DNA from: JAJZEO01 sp964477345
GTDB taxonomy: Bacteria; Chlamydiota; Chlamydiia; Chlamydiales; 2-12-FULL-49-11
Assembly: GCA_964477345.1 (NCBI GenBank)
Contig: CAYZDL010000010.1
Span: 1 to 58,464, forward strand
Direction: 5' to 3'
DNA: 58,464 nt
The position numbers and the translations under genes were made by a program. Below are positions 1 through 8,940 of this stretch, one piece after another. The notes under the pieces are model-generated. The model was not told the origin of the DNA. It did not search any database and was given only the letters and a program-made list of their open reading frames with translations. The first letter of the stretch is position 1; each line of letters opens with the position of its first letter.

Positions 1-1285
1 AACAAAATTGAGTGCCGATTCGACATTGTCTAAAATCATTCGTCTTGTAACCGAGGCTCAAGAATCCAAACCTAAACTGCAACGTTTTCTCGATCGATTT
101 AGCCGCACCTATGCGACGAGCATCATTTTGCTTTCCCTTTCATGCGCGATTTTCCTCCCACTCTTGATCAAGACAATGCCCTATTTAGGTACAAGTGGAT
201 CGATTTACCGTGCTTTGGCCTTGTTAATCGCTGCCTCACCATGTGCTTTGATCATTGCCACACCCACAGCTTATTTAAGTGCAATATCATCTTGCGCCCG
301 CCGTGGTGTGCTTCTCAAAGGTGGGGTTGTTCTTGACTCTCTCTCAAAATGTAAGCGTCTGGCTTTCGATAAAACAGGTACTTTGACGACCGGTCGACTC
401 TCTTGCAAACAAATAGATATCGATGGAAGTTGCTATACAGTAGAAGAAGGAATTAGCGTGGCCATGGGACTCGAAAGGGCTGCTGTTCACCCTATTGCTA
501 CTGCGATCGTTTCGTACGGACATTCTAAGGAGATTAAAGCCACTAAAATAGAGGATTTGAAGGTCCTTGCCGGTCAAGGAGTTCAAGGAATGGTAATGCA
601 CGGATCAGAAATGAAACCGTGCGCAATTGGTAGCCCCGATTTTATCTTATCCAAACTAAGTGACCCAGAAAGAAGAAAAAAATTCTCTGAGACATTAATG
701 CACGGTGGAAATGTTGTCACTTTAATGCTCCTCGATCAAACTCTCTTAACGTTTCACTTTGCCGACGAACTTCGTAATGATTTAAAATCAATCATCTCGA
801 CTCTAAAACAGAGACTCAAACTCACCATGCTTACTGGAGATCACAGAGAAAATGCCGAATTTGTCGGAAATCAGGTCGGTATTGAAGATATTCACGCTGA
901 CTTAAGGCCCGAGGATAAACTACGACTCGTTTGCGAGATAGCTGAAAAAGAGCCTTTAATCATGGTCGGCGACGGCCTCAATGATGCCCCTGCACTCACA
1001 AGAGCCCTGGTTGGAATCGCCATGGGGGAAATCGGAAGCGCTACAGCCATTGAAGCGGCCGATGTCGTTTTATTAAGAGATGATCTCCCTCTCATTGCTT
1101 GGCTTCACAAGAAAGCCAAAAAAACTCACCAGGTAGTGACACAAAATCTATCCTTGGCCCTTTTGGTGATCCTGTGTGCCTCAATTCTTTCAATCACAGG
1201 GATTGTTCCCCTCTGGCTCGCCGTCATTCTCCATGAAGGCTCCACCGTAACTGTCGGTCTCAACTCCCTCAGATTATTACGTTAA
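1..1285 (+). CDS. Metal-transporting P1B-type ATPase, C-terminal part (5' truncated by window edge)
   Basis: Membrane pump that uses ATP to move a transition metal ion across the inner membrane. About 427 residues are visible and the frame is open to base 1, so the N-terminus lies upstream. Visible motifs, in order: the intramembrane metal site SPC in a hydrophobic helix (about residue 78), the phosphorylation site DKTGTLT (about 118), the TGDH hinge (about 278) and GDGLNDAPAL (about 320), then two C-terminal membrane helices. The metal site reads SPC where bacterial ZntA/CopA have CPC; SPC is the form I associate with plant HMA1-like ATPases. Chlamydia carries a related gene (CT_727, annotated zntA). 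The metal cannot be deduced. It ends 45 bases before the glutamate dehydrogenase on the same strand. Confidence 0.9.
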   Translation, partial: TKLSADSTLSKIIRLVTEAQESKPKLQRFLDRFSRTYATSIILLSLSCAIFLPLLIKTMPYLGTSGSIYRALALLIAASPCALIIATPTAYLSAISSCARRGVLLKGGVVLDSLSKCKRLAFDKTGTLTTGRLSCKQIDIDGSCYTVEEGISVAMGLERAAVHPIATAIVSYGHSKEIKATKIEDLKVLAGQGVQGMVMHGSEMKPCAIGSPDFILSKLSDPERRKKFSETLMHGGNVVTLMLLDQTLLTFHFADELRNDLKSIISTLKQRLKLTMLTGDHRENAEFVGNQVGIEDIHADLRPEDKLRLVCEIAEKEPLIMVGDGLNDAPALTRALVGIAMGEIGSATAIEAADVVLLRDDLPLIAWLHKKAKKTHQVVTQNLSLALLVILCASILSITGIVPLWLAVILHEGSTVTVGLNSLRLLR

Positions 1286-1330
1286 TAATTCGGCCTTGCC
1301 ATTTTTCTCTCGATCGATAAGGTGAATGAC

Positions 1331-4300
1331 ATGGCAGATGAAGGGATTCCAAAAAAGCTCGGACACCTCTCCGAAGCGCAGTTAAAAGAAGCAATAGCTT
1401 TTGAAGGTGAGCAGTTTAAGACATATTACGTGTGGTTGGAAAACCATATGTCTCCTCGCTTTTTCGAAGAATTTGAACAAAAACACCTGATGACAATTGC
1501 TCACAACCTTATGGGATTCAACCTTCAAGGCAATTTTATTCAGATTCACTTTGAAAATTGTTCGATCGTATTATGCCTCGACTCTCCCGACGTCGACCTT
1601 AGAATTCTCAAACACTACGCTTACTTTGGGATTAAGAATTACCAAACTTTTATTTCTGATGAGCCCCCTCCCCTTACGGATTGTAAAAAGAAACTAAGAA
1701 TTGCGATTGTCCACTTTACCCAGTTAAGAGAAGATCATCCACCAGGCGAGTCTGTTCTTTCGAAAGAAATTCGCGATGAGTCGTTTGCATCTCTTAAAGA
1801 AAAAAACCCTTCACTTTCAAGAGAAGAATTCGATCGATTGATCAGCATGATTCATTCTCGATTTTTACGCGCCTTAAATAAAGAGCGATTAATTTTAATC
1901 TTGGATATGTTTTTCAGAGCCCAAGAGCGAGATCACATCCAATATGAAGTAAAATACAACGAAGATTGGAAGACGAGTGAAAAAGATATGTCTTCGATGC
2001 GTATTGTCTTTGCCTGGAAAAATACTCCAAAGTACAACTTCCTTTATCGACTGGCAAAATTAATTTATCGACACAATCTCGTAATGAAACGGGTCAATGC
2101 CGCTTATATTCAGGAAGACTCAGACGAAAACATCCTCCTTATGTCATTAGCTCTTCATGGTCAAGAGAATAAATCGGCTTGGGAAGCAACTGACATTAAA
2201 GATTTTTTACAAGAGCTTGCATGTCTTAAGTATTTTAAAGATGGGGACGAGATCGAGGAGTTGTTTGTAAAGACCAAATATCTTACAGGCAATCAGGCCA
2301 ATATCTTGCGTACCATTTCTGTAATTACTCATCAACTACTCCTCCACATCGATCCCAATCTCTATTCATATGACAATGTTGAAGAAGGAATCCTCTGCCA
2401 CCCCGATCTGACAATCAAACTGATCCGTGCGTTTGAATGGCGCTTCAATCCAGACGTTTCCGATCTTCAAGAATTTGAAAAAGCCAAGGAAGAGTACCTC
2501 AAGCTTGTCGATAAACTCGATACAGGAAATCTATTTATCGATACCAGGCGCAAAAATGTGTTGAAAACAGCCATGTCCTTCATCGTCTACACTCTTAAAA
2601 CTAACACTTATCTGAATAATAAAAGCGCCCTTGCCTTTCGAATCGATCCGATCATCTTAGAGACTCTCCCTTTCGATCGAAAAGAAAAATTCCCTGAAAT
2701 TCCATATGGGATTTTTTTCATCCGCGGGCAATCGTTCATCGGGTTTCATATTCGATTTAAAGACCTTGCAAGGGGCGGTTTGCGCACTGTATTTCCACGT
2801 CAAAAAGAACAGGCTGAATGGGAGCGAGGAAACGTATTTTCTGAGTGTTACAACTTGGCCTATACGCAACAAAAAAAGAATAAAGACATTCCAGAGGGGG
2901 GAGCCAAAGCCGTCATCTTTATCGAACCGTATGAAGAAATGGGTGTTGAAGCAGCCATCTTTCGAAAAGAGCTTCTACTTGCCGGCCGCCCTGAAGAAGA
3001 AATTACCAAACTCATGGTTGACTATCAAAAAGAGCAACGAAGCGTCTTCCTTTACTCAGCTCAACGAGCCTTTGTCCACAATCTCTTGACACTCATCAAT
3101 TGTTATGATGATGGCAGGCTTAAGGCCAAAGATGTTATAGACTACTTAAATCGACCAGAATACCTCTACCTTGGTCCCGATGAAAACATGCACAATTCAA
3201 TGATCGAATGGATCGCCGAACACTCTAAACTATTGGGCTACAAACCAGGTAAAGCGTTCATATCGAGCAAGCCCACTTATGGAATTAACCACAAAGCCTT
3301 TGGTGTGACTTCTCTTGGTGTCAATGTCTGCATGCATGAAGTATTAAAATACCTTGGAATCGACCCTGAAAAAGACCCCTTTACCATCAAAATCTCGGGA
3401 GGTACTGACGGGGATGTAGCAGGTAATGAAATCTATAACCTCTACAAATACTATCCAAAAACTTCGAAACTCCTCGCGATTACCGATGTTTCCGGAACTA
3501 TCTTCGACCCTGAAGGATTAGATCTCGAAGAACTAGTCAAATTATTTCACGAGGAAAAACCGATCCGCTTTTATCCCCCTCAAAAGCTTCATGAAGGGGG
3601 CTTCTTGCTCGACTTGCAAACGAAACGAGACCAAAACGAGTATTCGCAACAAACCCTTTGCTACCGAAAAGAGGGACAAAACGTAGTTCAAGACTGGCTG
3701 ATCGGAAATGATACCCACCACCTTTTTTCTCACAACCTACACCAAGTAGTGACTGATGTCTTTATTCCCGGTGGGGGAAGACCACGCACTTTAAATACCT
3801 CGAATTGGAAAGATTTTCTAGATAAAGAGGGTAAACCCACTTCACGCGCAATTATCGAGGGGGCAAACCTCTACTTAACCCAGGAAGCGCGCCAATCTCT
3901 AGAAAAACTCGGCGTCCTGATTATCAAAGATAGCTCTGCAAACAAAGGAGGGGTCATTTGCTCATCCTTGGAAGTACTTAGCTGCCTAATTCTCTCTGAA
4001 GAAGAATTTGAAAGTGAAAAAGAGCCCCTCATGAAGGAAATTCTCGCCTTTATTCGCGAAAAAGCCCTCGATGAAGTGACTCTCATGCTCCGCACTCGCG
4101 ATGAAAGTAAAAAAAATCTAACCGAAATTTCTGAATGGGTCTCGGAGAAAATCAATACTTTCACTTATCAAATTCTCGATCATCTAGAAAAAAATCCACT
4201 CCCCCCTGAAAAAAATAACCCTCTCAATCAATGCCTGATTCAATATTGTCTTGCACTTTTCCGATCAGACAAGTACCGAAATCGGATATTTACTAACATC

Positions 4301-4432
4301 CCTCCGATCCAACAAAAGGCGATGATTGCTTGCTACATCGCCTCAAGAATCGTCTACACCAAAGGACTTAACTGGTCCCCCTCAATCGTTGATGTTCTCC
4401 CCCTTATCATCCAAGGATTTAGTAGGGTTTAA
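1331..4432 (+). CDS. NAD-dependent glutamate dehydrogenase, large (about 115 kDa) type
   Basis: Oxidative deamination of glutamate to 2-oxoglutarate, feeding amino-acid carbon into the TCA cycle. The 1033-residue length matches the large NAD-specific class (fungal GDH2-like), not the ~450-residue enzymes. The catalytic core is in the second half: a GGLRT block followed by PEGGAKAVIF (about residue 525-540), then SGGTDGDVAGNEI of the Rossmann domain (about 695) and EGANLYLT (about 845). The N-terminal 450 residues are a regulatory or oligomerisation region without motifs I recognise. I prefer ATG 1331 because AAGGTGA at 1319-1325 lies 5 bases upstream; a GTG at 1322 would overlap that site. 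C. trachomatis has no such enzyme as far as I recall, so this suggests broader amino-acid catabolism. Confidence 0.88.
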   Translation: MADEGIPKKLGHLSEAQLKEAIAFEGEQFKTYYVWLENHMSPRFFEEFEQKHLMTIAHNLMGFNLQGNFIQIHFENCSIVLCLDSPDVDLRILKHYAYFGIKNYQTFISDEPPPLTDCKKKLRIAIVHFTQLREDHPPGESVLSKEIRDESFASLKEKNPSLSREEFDRLISMIHSRFLRALNKERLILILDMFFRAQERDHIQYEVKYNEDWKTSEKDMSSMRIVFAWKNTPKYNFLYRLAKLIYRHNLVMKRVNAAYIQEDSDENILLMSLALHGQENKSAWEATDIKDFLQELACLKYFKDGDEIEELFVKTKYLTGNQANILRTISVITHQLLLHIDPNLYSYDNVEEGILCHPDLTIKLIRAFEWRFNPDVSDLQEFEKAKEEYLKLVDKLDTGNLFIDTRRKNVLKTAMSFIVYTLKTNTYLNNKSALAFRIDPIILETLPFDRKEKFPEIPYGIFFIRGQSFIGFHIRFKDLARGGLRTVFPRQKEQAEWERGNVFSECYNLAYTQQKKNKDIPEGGAKAVIFIEPYEEMGVEAAIFRKELLLAGRPEEEITKLMVDYQKEQRSVFLYSAQRAFVHNLLTLINCYDDGRLKAKDVIDYLNRPEYLYLGPDENMHNSMIEWIAEHSKLLGYKPGKAFISSKPTYGINHKAFGVTSLGVNVCMHEVLKYLGIDPEKDPFTIKISGGTDGDVAGNEIYNLYKYYPKTSKLLAITDVSGTIFDPEGLDLEELVKLFHEEKPIRFYPPQKLHEGGFLLDLQTKRDQNEYSQQTLCYRKEGQNVVQDWLIGNDTHHLFSHNLHQVVTDVFIPGGGRPRTLNTSNWKDFLDKEGKPTSRAIIEGANLYLTQEARQSLEKLGVLIIKDSSANKGGVICSSLEVLSCLILSEEEFESEKEPLMKEILAFIREKALDEVTLMLRTRDESKKNLTEISEWVSEKINTFTYQILDHLEKNPLPPEKNNPLNQCLIQYCLALFRSDKYRNRIFTNIPPIQQKAMIACYIASRIVYTKGLNWSPSIVDVLPLIIQGFSRV

Positions 4433-4529
4433 CATTCTTAAAGGACCTACAGCATCAATTCGTGATGAGTAATATCTTGATGGCACACATAAACGACCGA
4501 ATGTTTCAGAAAAGGTTTTAACACTTAAC

Positions 4530-4567
4530 TTAATTAAATTCAATTATGGTGATATTGATTTAATTAA
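4530..4567. repeat. AT-rich imperfect palindrome between convergent genes
   Basis: Arms of 15 and 14 bases around TTAATTAAAT, differing by one bulged base, separated by a 9-base loop. It lies 98 bases after the glutamate dehydrogenase stop and covers the stop codon of the leftward hypothetical gene. It may be a weak bidirectional terminator, although no G+C-rich stem or clear T-run is present. A related AT-rich palindrome sits at the other end of the hypothetical gene pair (7073-7099). Confidence 0.45.
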
Positions 4568-5757
4568 ACAAAAATTCTGCTTTTTAAATATTGTTCGGTA
4601 TATTTCCCGGGTGCTATAGCTAGAGCAAGTGGCTCAAAGGGGGTAAGTGTTTTCTCGCTGATCACAAGCTTAACCCCATTGACTGCAAAAGCTATCTCTT
4701 CCATCCAATCACCTACAGCCCCATCGCCTCGAAAAGATGGCATACATAAAGCAAAAATAAATCTAAAAAGGGCCATCTGCTCTTGTAGTTGTTTGATTGA
4801 ACCTCCACCCCTCTTTTTCCATGTGATAATCCAAGCAAAAATCTGCGAAAGTGCTACAGCTGTAATTCTATGAAGAGCAAAATCTTGATGAACCAAATAA
4901 ACTACCGAATCTTTCTTCATTTTTTTGGTTGGTTCCTTATCATCTCTATTCATCCATGTGATCATCTGAGCCAAAGGAACCGCTTTCCTATCAATATCCA
5001 TAAAGATAGTTGCTCTAACATAGTCTGATTTTGTATTTTGTTCTCTATCGCGTAAATAAGGAAGAATCTTCCGAGAATCACTCGGGTATTTTTCACAAAG
5101 GGCCGTGACCATTAGAGTCATATTCGTTCGTTTGAATAAATCTGGCTCTTCTTCGGAGAATTGAATCCAATCATCTCTATCGCAGAGATGTAAAACCTCT
5201 CCATCGAAATGTCGTCTGATATAAGGGGGAAATCCCTTAAGAGGATCTGCGGGATCGAGGATAAAATTAGTTTTTTCTCTTATATCAAGTAGTTCAATTT
5301 CGATTCTCCAAGTTCTCCCCCAAGCCTCATCAAAAGACTCTTCTTTTCTTTTTTTGAGTTCTTCTCTTCCCCCTTCGAACACGATCATACCCATTCTCAT
5401 CATCGCCTCGGTTATCTGCGTGATCGCCAAATTTCCATAACTTTGATAACTATCCTCAAGTGGTGTATAGGCTGAAGCATAACTCTCATTTCCTTCTTTA
5501 CAACGGGACAAACCGAACAATTTTTTGTTTTTTGAATCTTGCTGCTGAGCTATCTCATGCCGATACTCAGTAAGAATCTGATAAAGAGCTAGAAAAATTG
5601 CATTAGGGTCTTGACCACTCTTCAATTCTGTTTCAACATGTCTTATTCCTGCCTCAATCGCCTCTTTTGACCCTCGTTGAAAAATCCCTTGATCCCCATA
5701 CAAAAAATTTATATAGGTCGGGTGAAAAAAAAGACCCGATGATATGCAACCCGACAT
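4564..5757 (-). CDS. Hypothetical protein, paralogue of the adjacent upstream gene
   Basis: A 397-residue protein that I do not recognise. It aligns over its whole length with the next gene (5843-7018): both begin with a short leader, an FF-P-Y segment and a YG-Q--F motif, then SKEAI-AGI, then SDYVR-T--MDID, VHQD-A-H-I, and a C-terminal RGDGA-G-W motif (residues about 345-355). There is no signal peptide or clear membrane span, so it is predicted soluble. The start is supported by AAGGA about 9 bases upstream of the ATG. It lies 85 bases downstream of its paralogue on the same strand, so the two are probably co-transcribed and arose by tandem duplication. It could be a lineage-specific cytosolic or secreted factor; no function is claimed. 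Confidence 0.75.
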   Translation of the reverse strand: MSGCISSGLFFHPTYINFLYGDQGIFQRGSKEAIEAGIRHVETELKSGQDPNAIFLALYQILTEYRHEIAQQQDSKNKKLFGLSRCKEGNESYASAYTPLEDSYQSYGNLAITQITEAMMRMGMIVFEGGREELKKRKEESFDEAWGRTWRIEIELLDIREKTNFILDPADPLKGFPPYIRRHFDGEVLHLCDRDDWIQFSEEEPDLFKRTNMTLMVTALCEKYPSDSRKILPYLRDREQNTKSDYVRATIFMDIDRKAVPLAQMITWMNRDDKEPTKKMKKDSVVYLVHQDFALHRITAVALSQIFAWIITWKKRGGGSIKQLQEQMALFRFIFALCMPSFRGDGAVGDWMEEIAFAVNGVKLVISEKTLTPFEPLALAIAPGKYTEQYLKSRIFV

Positions 5758-5842
5758 GAAATAATCCTTTACAATTTAACGTTGAGCCCAGTCCTGGAGA
5801 GCAAGAGAATGCCACACTCCTCATTAAATTTTCAAGAATCTG

Positions 5843-7018
5843 TTAAGTTGAATCGCCTATCTTCCTTGTCTTGGGGTAATCTTTGCAGTAGAATTGAGGA
5901 AGTACAGCTGCAAAAGGCTCGAAGGGATGGAGAGTCTTCTCTGGGACCTCAAGGACTAAATCGTTGATGTTGTAAGCCACTTGTTCAAACCAGTTGCCTA
6001 TGGCTCCGTCACCTCGAATTGAAGGCATAAGTAAAGCAAGAATAAATCTGAAATGAGCGATGTCACTTTTTAATTCATCAAGTGAACCCTTCCGTTCCTT
6101 CCAAGTGATAATCTGGGCAAATAAGCGTGAGAGAGCTACTTTAGTGATTTGGTGATAAGCAACATCTTGGTGCACTACGTAAGCTACTGAATGGCCCATC
6201 ATTCTATCTACCAATGGGCCTTCATGATGCTTACCGATCCATGTGACAAATTTTGCTAATGGTATGTATGTCCCATCAATATCCATAGAAAGTGTGGTTC
6301 TCACATAGTCTGATTTTACAATTTCTGGGATTAGCCCAAGTTTGGCAAAAAACTCATTAAGAGATCGATAGTCTCTTTCGATCGTTTGTATCATCATTGT
6401 CATTTCAGTTCTTTCGTAAAGCTCTCTCTCTTCCTGGTGAAACCGAATCAGATCATCCTTATCAGTTATATGTAACTCACCCCCTCTCACATGTCTCATA
6501 ATGTAATCGGGAAAACGGGCACCATTAGCTAAAGTAAAATTTCCTTCGGGAGAAGGGTCAAGCATCTCGAGTTTGATGCTCCATCTTCTTCCCCAAACTT
6601 CTTGGAATAACTCTGCTTGAGTCTTATTTTCTCCTTTCCAACGTTCGACCCCCATGACATTCATGATACCTGCAAGCCGTTTAAGAGCGATTTTTCCATA
6701 GTTAGCATGTGGGTGCTCAAGATGGGTATAAGCTGTAAAGTAATGGAACTTCCTCTCATCTCCAGAACGAATAGAACCAAATTTCTCTTTTCCTTTCGAG
6801 TTTTGCTCCTCTGCTATTTGCCTACGAAGTCGAGCAAACAATGTGTAAAGAGACCAAAAAATCTGGGTAGGATCTACCCTCTCACTTTTTTTCTCTTGAA
6901 CAAAGGTAATCCCTGCAGCGATCGCCTCTTTTGATTTTTCGGTAAATAATTCTTGGTTCCCATAAGTCCTGGTTAAGTACCCAGGATCAAAAAAGTCTGT
7001 AGAAACGCTTGCTGCCAT
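5843..7018 (-). CDS. Hypothetical protein, paralogue of the adjacent downstream gene
   Basis: A 391-residue protein of unknown function, the first of two tandem paralogues. Shared blocks with its neighbour include SKEAIAAGI (about 25-33), SDYVRTTLSMDID (about 235), VVHQDVAYHQI (about 280) and IRGDGAIGNW (about 345). No catalytic motif is recognisable. I chose ATG 7018 over the in-frame ATG at 7030 because GGAG sits 6 bases before it and because the N-terminus then aligns with the paralogue. It is divergent from hrcA; the 160-base spacer holds a nested palindrome that could carry promoters or operators for both directions. Codon use and base composition look like the surroundings. Confidence 0.75.
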   Translation of the reverse strand: MAASVSTDFFDPGYLTRTYGNQELFTEKSKEAIAAGITFVQEKKSERVDPTQIFWSLYTLFARLRRQIAEEQNSKGKEKFGSIRSGDERKFHYFTAYTHLEHPHANYGKIALKRLAGIMNVMGVERWKGENKTQAELFQEVWGRRWSIKLEMLDPSPEGNFTLANGARFPDYIMRHVRGGELHITDKDDLIRFHQEERELYERTEMTMMIQTIERDYRSLNEFFAKLGLIPEIVKSDYVRTTLSMDIDGTYIPLAKFVTWIGKHHEGPLVDRMMGHSVAYVVHQDVAYHQITKVALSRLFAQIITWKERKGSLDELKSDIAHFRFILALLMPSIRGDGAIGNWFEQVAYNINDLVLEVPEKTLHPFEPFAAVLPQFYCKDYPKTRKIGDST

Positions 7019-7048
7019 GAAAAACTCCATAATTTTCTGGAAGGGTAT

Positions 7049-7116
7049 ACCATAAATTGTCCTAATTAAACCATAAACTAATTGTTTTAATTAGTTTATT
7101 TTCAAAAATTTATGGT
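7049..7116. repeat. Nested inverted repeats in divergent promoter region
   Basis: Inner perfect arms ATAAACTAATT (7073-7083) and AATTAGTTTAT (7089-7099) with a 5-base loop. These are enclosed by outer perfect arms ACCATAAATT (7049-7058) and AATTTATGGT (7107-7116). The structure sits between the start of the leftward hypothetical gene and the degenerate CIRCE of hrcA. It could be an operator for a dimeric regulator or a cruciform; there is no T-run that would make it a terminator. Confidence 0.6.
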
Positions 7117-7122
7117 GGTTTG

Positions 7123-7149
7123 TCAGCAGTATGAAGCTTTGAGTGCTAA
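7123..7149 (+). promoter_or_regulatory. Degenerate CIRCE operator of the hrcA operon
   Basis: The CIRCE consensus is TTAGCACTC-N9-GAGTGCTAA. Here the right half is perfect (GAGTGCTAA, 7141-7149) and the left half, at exactly the N9 spacing, is TCAGCAGTA (7123-7131), matching 6 of 9 positions. A further right-half copy, AAGTGCTAA (8 of 9), follows at 7164-7172, 23 bases downstream in direct orientation and 9 bases before the first hrcA start codon. HrcA autoregulation of this operon through CIRCE is established in Chlamydia; the altered left arm suggests weaker or altered binding. Confidence 0.6.
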
Positions 7150-7181
7150 AAGTATTGCCTTTGAAGTGCTAAAAATGTATA

Positions 7182-8354
7182 ATGAACGTTAATATGGGAA
7201 AAATAGGCATTAATAAAAGAGGTTCAAGGCACCAACGGGAGAGGGAAGTTCTCTTCGGCTTGATCGATCTATACCTGTTAGACGGAAAACCAATTGGTTC
7301 CAACACTCTAAAAGTGAGCGGCTTTGACCATTTAAGCTCGGCAACTATCAGAAATTACTTTGCCAAGCTTGAGCTTGAGGGGTACCTTATCCAACATCAC
7401 GCTTCAGGAGGACGGGTTCCCACTGATAAAGCTTTTAGACTTTTTGCAGAAGATTGCCAAGAATCCCCTGAACTTAGTCGTGAAGACGATGAGATTTTAG
7501 TCTCCATTTTATCAAAAGAGACAAAAGAGGTCTCCCTCTACCTACAAGAGGCAATCGAAGCTCTTTGCGAGATGACCGACTGTGCTGTCGTGATTTCAGC
7601 GCCTCGGTTTGATCAAGATTTCGTCATCGATGTAAAACTTTTGCACTTAGACGAAAGGCGAGCCCTTTGCGTCATCATGACCGACTTTAGCTTAGTCCAT
7701 ACCGAGACAATTTATTTACCTAAGATGAGACATCCCTTGTCTGTAGAAAAAATCCAAGAGTATTTCCAATTTCGTCTTAAAGGGGGCAAGCGCCCTAAAA
7801 TGACCGATGAAGAATCGAAATTTGCTCAATCTTGTTATAATGAAATCATCCTCCGCCACTTTGTCGCCTACACAAACATGGAAAAAGAAGATTTATACCG
7901 TGGCGGGTTTTCCAATCTTTTAAAACATTCGGAATTTCACGACCCAACTTTACTTTCTCAGGCTCTTGCTCTGTTAGAGAAAAAGGGAACGATCCAATTC
8001 ATGCTCGATGAATGTTTTAAGGCAGACTCTTTAAAGTTTTGGATTGGTGAGGATTTAAAAGGGCCGATTCATGAGGCGATTTCTTGTAGTTTGGTCGCCG
8101 TCCCCTACAAACTTCACACCAATGTCGTTGGAACGATCGCCATATTGGGGCCTAATCGGATGAATTACGGGAAGATTTTTGGTCTTCTATTAAGAGCCGC
8201 CGAATTAATTTCTGAGTCGTTAACCAATAGCATGTACAAATATAAAATCACTTATAGACAACCTGAAACAAAAGCGATTGGCCGCGGAGCTCACACGGAT
8301 AACCTCATTGGGTTACCCAGTCAATCATTAATCATTGAGAATAGCCATGACTAA
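7182..8354 (+). CDS. hrcA: Heat-inducible transcription repressor HrcA
   Basis: Dimeric winged-helix repressor that binds CIRCE sites and silences chaperone genes until heat stress or GroEL depletion. The N-terminal 75 residues hold the DNA-binding domain, including the PIGSNTL and SSATIRNYFAKLE segments typical of HrcA; the centre holds the GAF-like dimer domain, with VVGTIAILGPNRMNYGKI near residue 320. At 390 residues it has the C-terminal extension seen in chlamydial HrcA compared with the ~340-residue Bacillus protein. Start may be ATG 7182 or ATG 7194; neither has a good ribosome site. It is the first gene of hrcA-grpE-dnaK and overlaps grpE by 8 bases. Confidence 0.96.
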   Translation: MNVNMGKIGINKRGSRHQREREVLFGLIDLYLLDGKPIGSNTLKVSGFDHLSSATIRNYFAKLELEGYLIQHHASGGRVPTDKAFRLFAEDCQESPELSREDDEILVSILSKETKEVSLYLQEAIEALCEMTDCAVVISAPRFDQDFVIDVKLLHLDERRALCVIMTDFSLVHTETIYLPKMRHPLSVEKIQEYFQFRLKGGKRPKMTDEESKFAQSCYNEIILRHFVAYTNMEKEDLYRGGFSNLLKHSEFHDPTLLSQALALLEKKGTIQFMLDECFKADSLKFWIGEDLKGPIHEAISCSLVAVPYKLHTNVVGTIAILGPNRMNYGKIFGLLLRAAELISESLTNSMYKYKITYRQPETKAIGRGAHTDNLIGLPSQSLIIENSHD

Positions 8355-8940
8355 AAAAGAAAAAGAAGAGAACGAAGAAAAGGAAGAGATCCTTTCGATC
8401 TCTGATCTGATGCAAGAAAATCTCGAAAAAGCCACAAAGGATGCTTCTGAGTTCAGAGATAAGTACTTTAGGGCATTAGCCGAGACGGAAAATACGCGAA
8501 AAAGGCTGCAACAAGAAAAGCAAGAGATGATTTCTTATGCTGTAGGCAATATGATCTCCGACTTTTTGACCCCTCTTGACAATTTAGACACCGCTCTTAA
8601 ATACACCGATAATCTTTCGGACGAGTTAAAAAACTGGGCACAAGGTTTTAAAATGATCGCGGCCCAATTTGTAACTGTTTTAGAAAATCATGGAATCGTC
8701 CCATTCGATTCTGTAGGAAAAAAATTTGACCCTCATTTTCATGAGGCTGTGGAAATAATAGAGAGCCCAGAACATGAAGACGGCACCATCCTTTCTGAAT
8801 TGCAGAAAGGGTATCGACATGGCGACCGAGTCTTGCGCGTCTCAAAAGTAAAAGTTTCGCACAAGCCAAAGAAGAGTGAGGAAATAAAGGATAATAAAAT
8901 CAATCTTGAGGAGAAAATGTATGACAAAAAAGAAAAGTAA
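8347..8940 (+). CDS. grpE: Nucleotide exchange factor GrpE
   Basis: Co-chaperone that releases ADP from DnaK. The 197-residue product has an acidic, lysine-rich N-terminus, a long coiled coil (about 20-80) containing RDKYFRALAETENTRKR, and the beta domain with FDP-FHEAV (about 131) and RVLRVSKVKVS (about 162), all classical GrpE features. ATG 8347 is preferred over TTG 8335 because the first gives the usual short leader; it overlaps the last codons of hrcA by 8 bases, implying translational coupling. Its 3' end overlaps dnaK by 20 bases. Confidence 0.96.
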   Translation: MTKKEKEENEEKEEILSISDLMQENLEKATKDASEFRDKYFRALAETENTRKRLQQEKQEMISYAVGNMISDFLTPLDNLDTALKYTDNLSDELKNWAQGFKMIAAQFVTVLENHGIVPFDSVGKKFDPHFHEAVEIIESPEHEDGTILSELQKGYRHGDRVLRVSKVKVSHKPKKSEEIKDNKINLEEKMYDKKEK

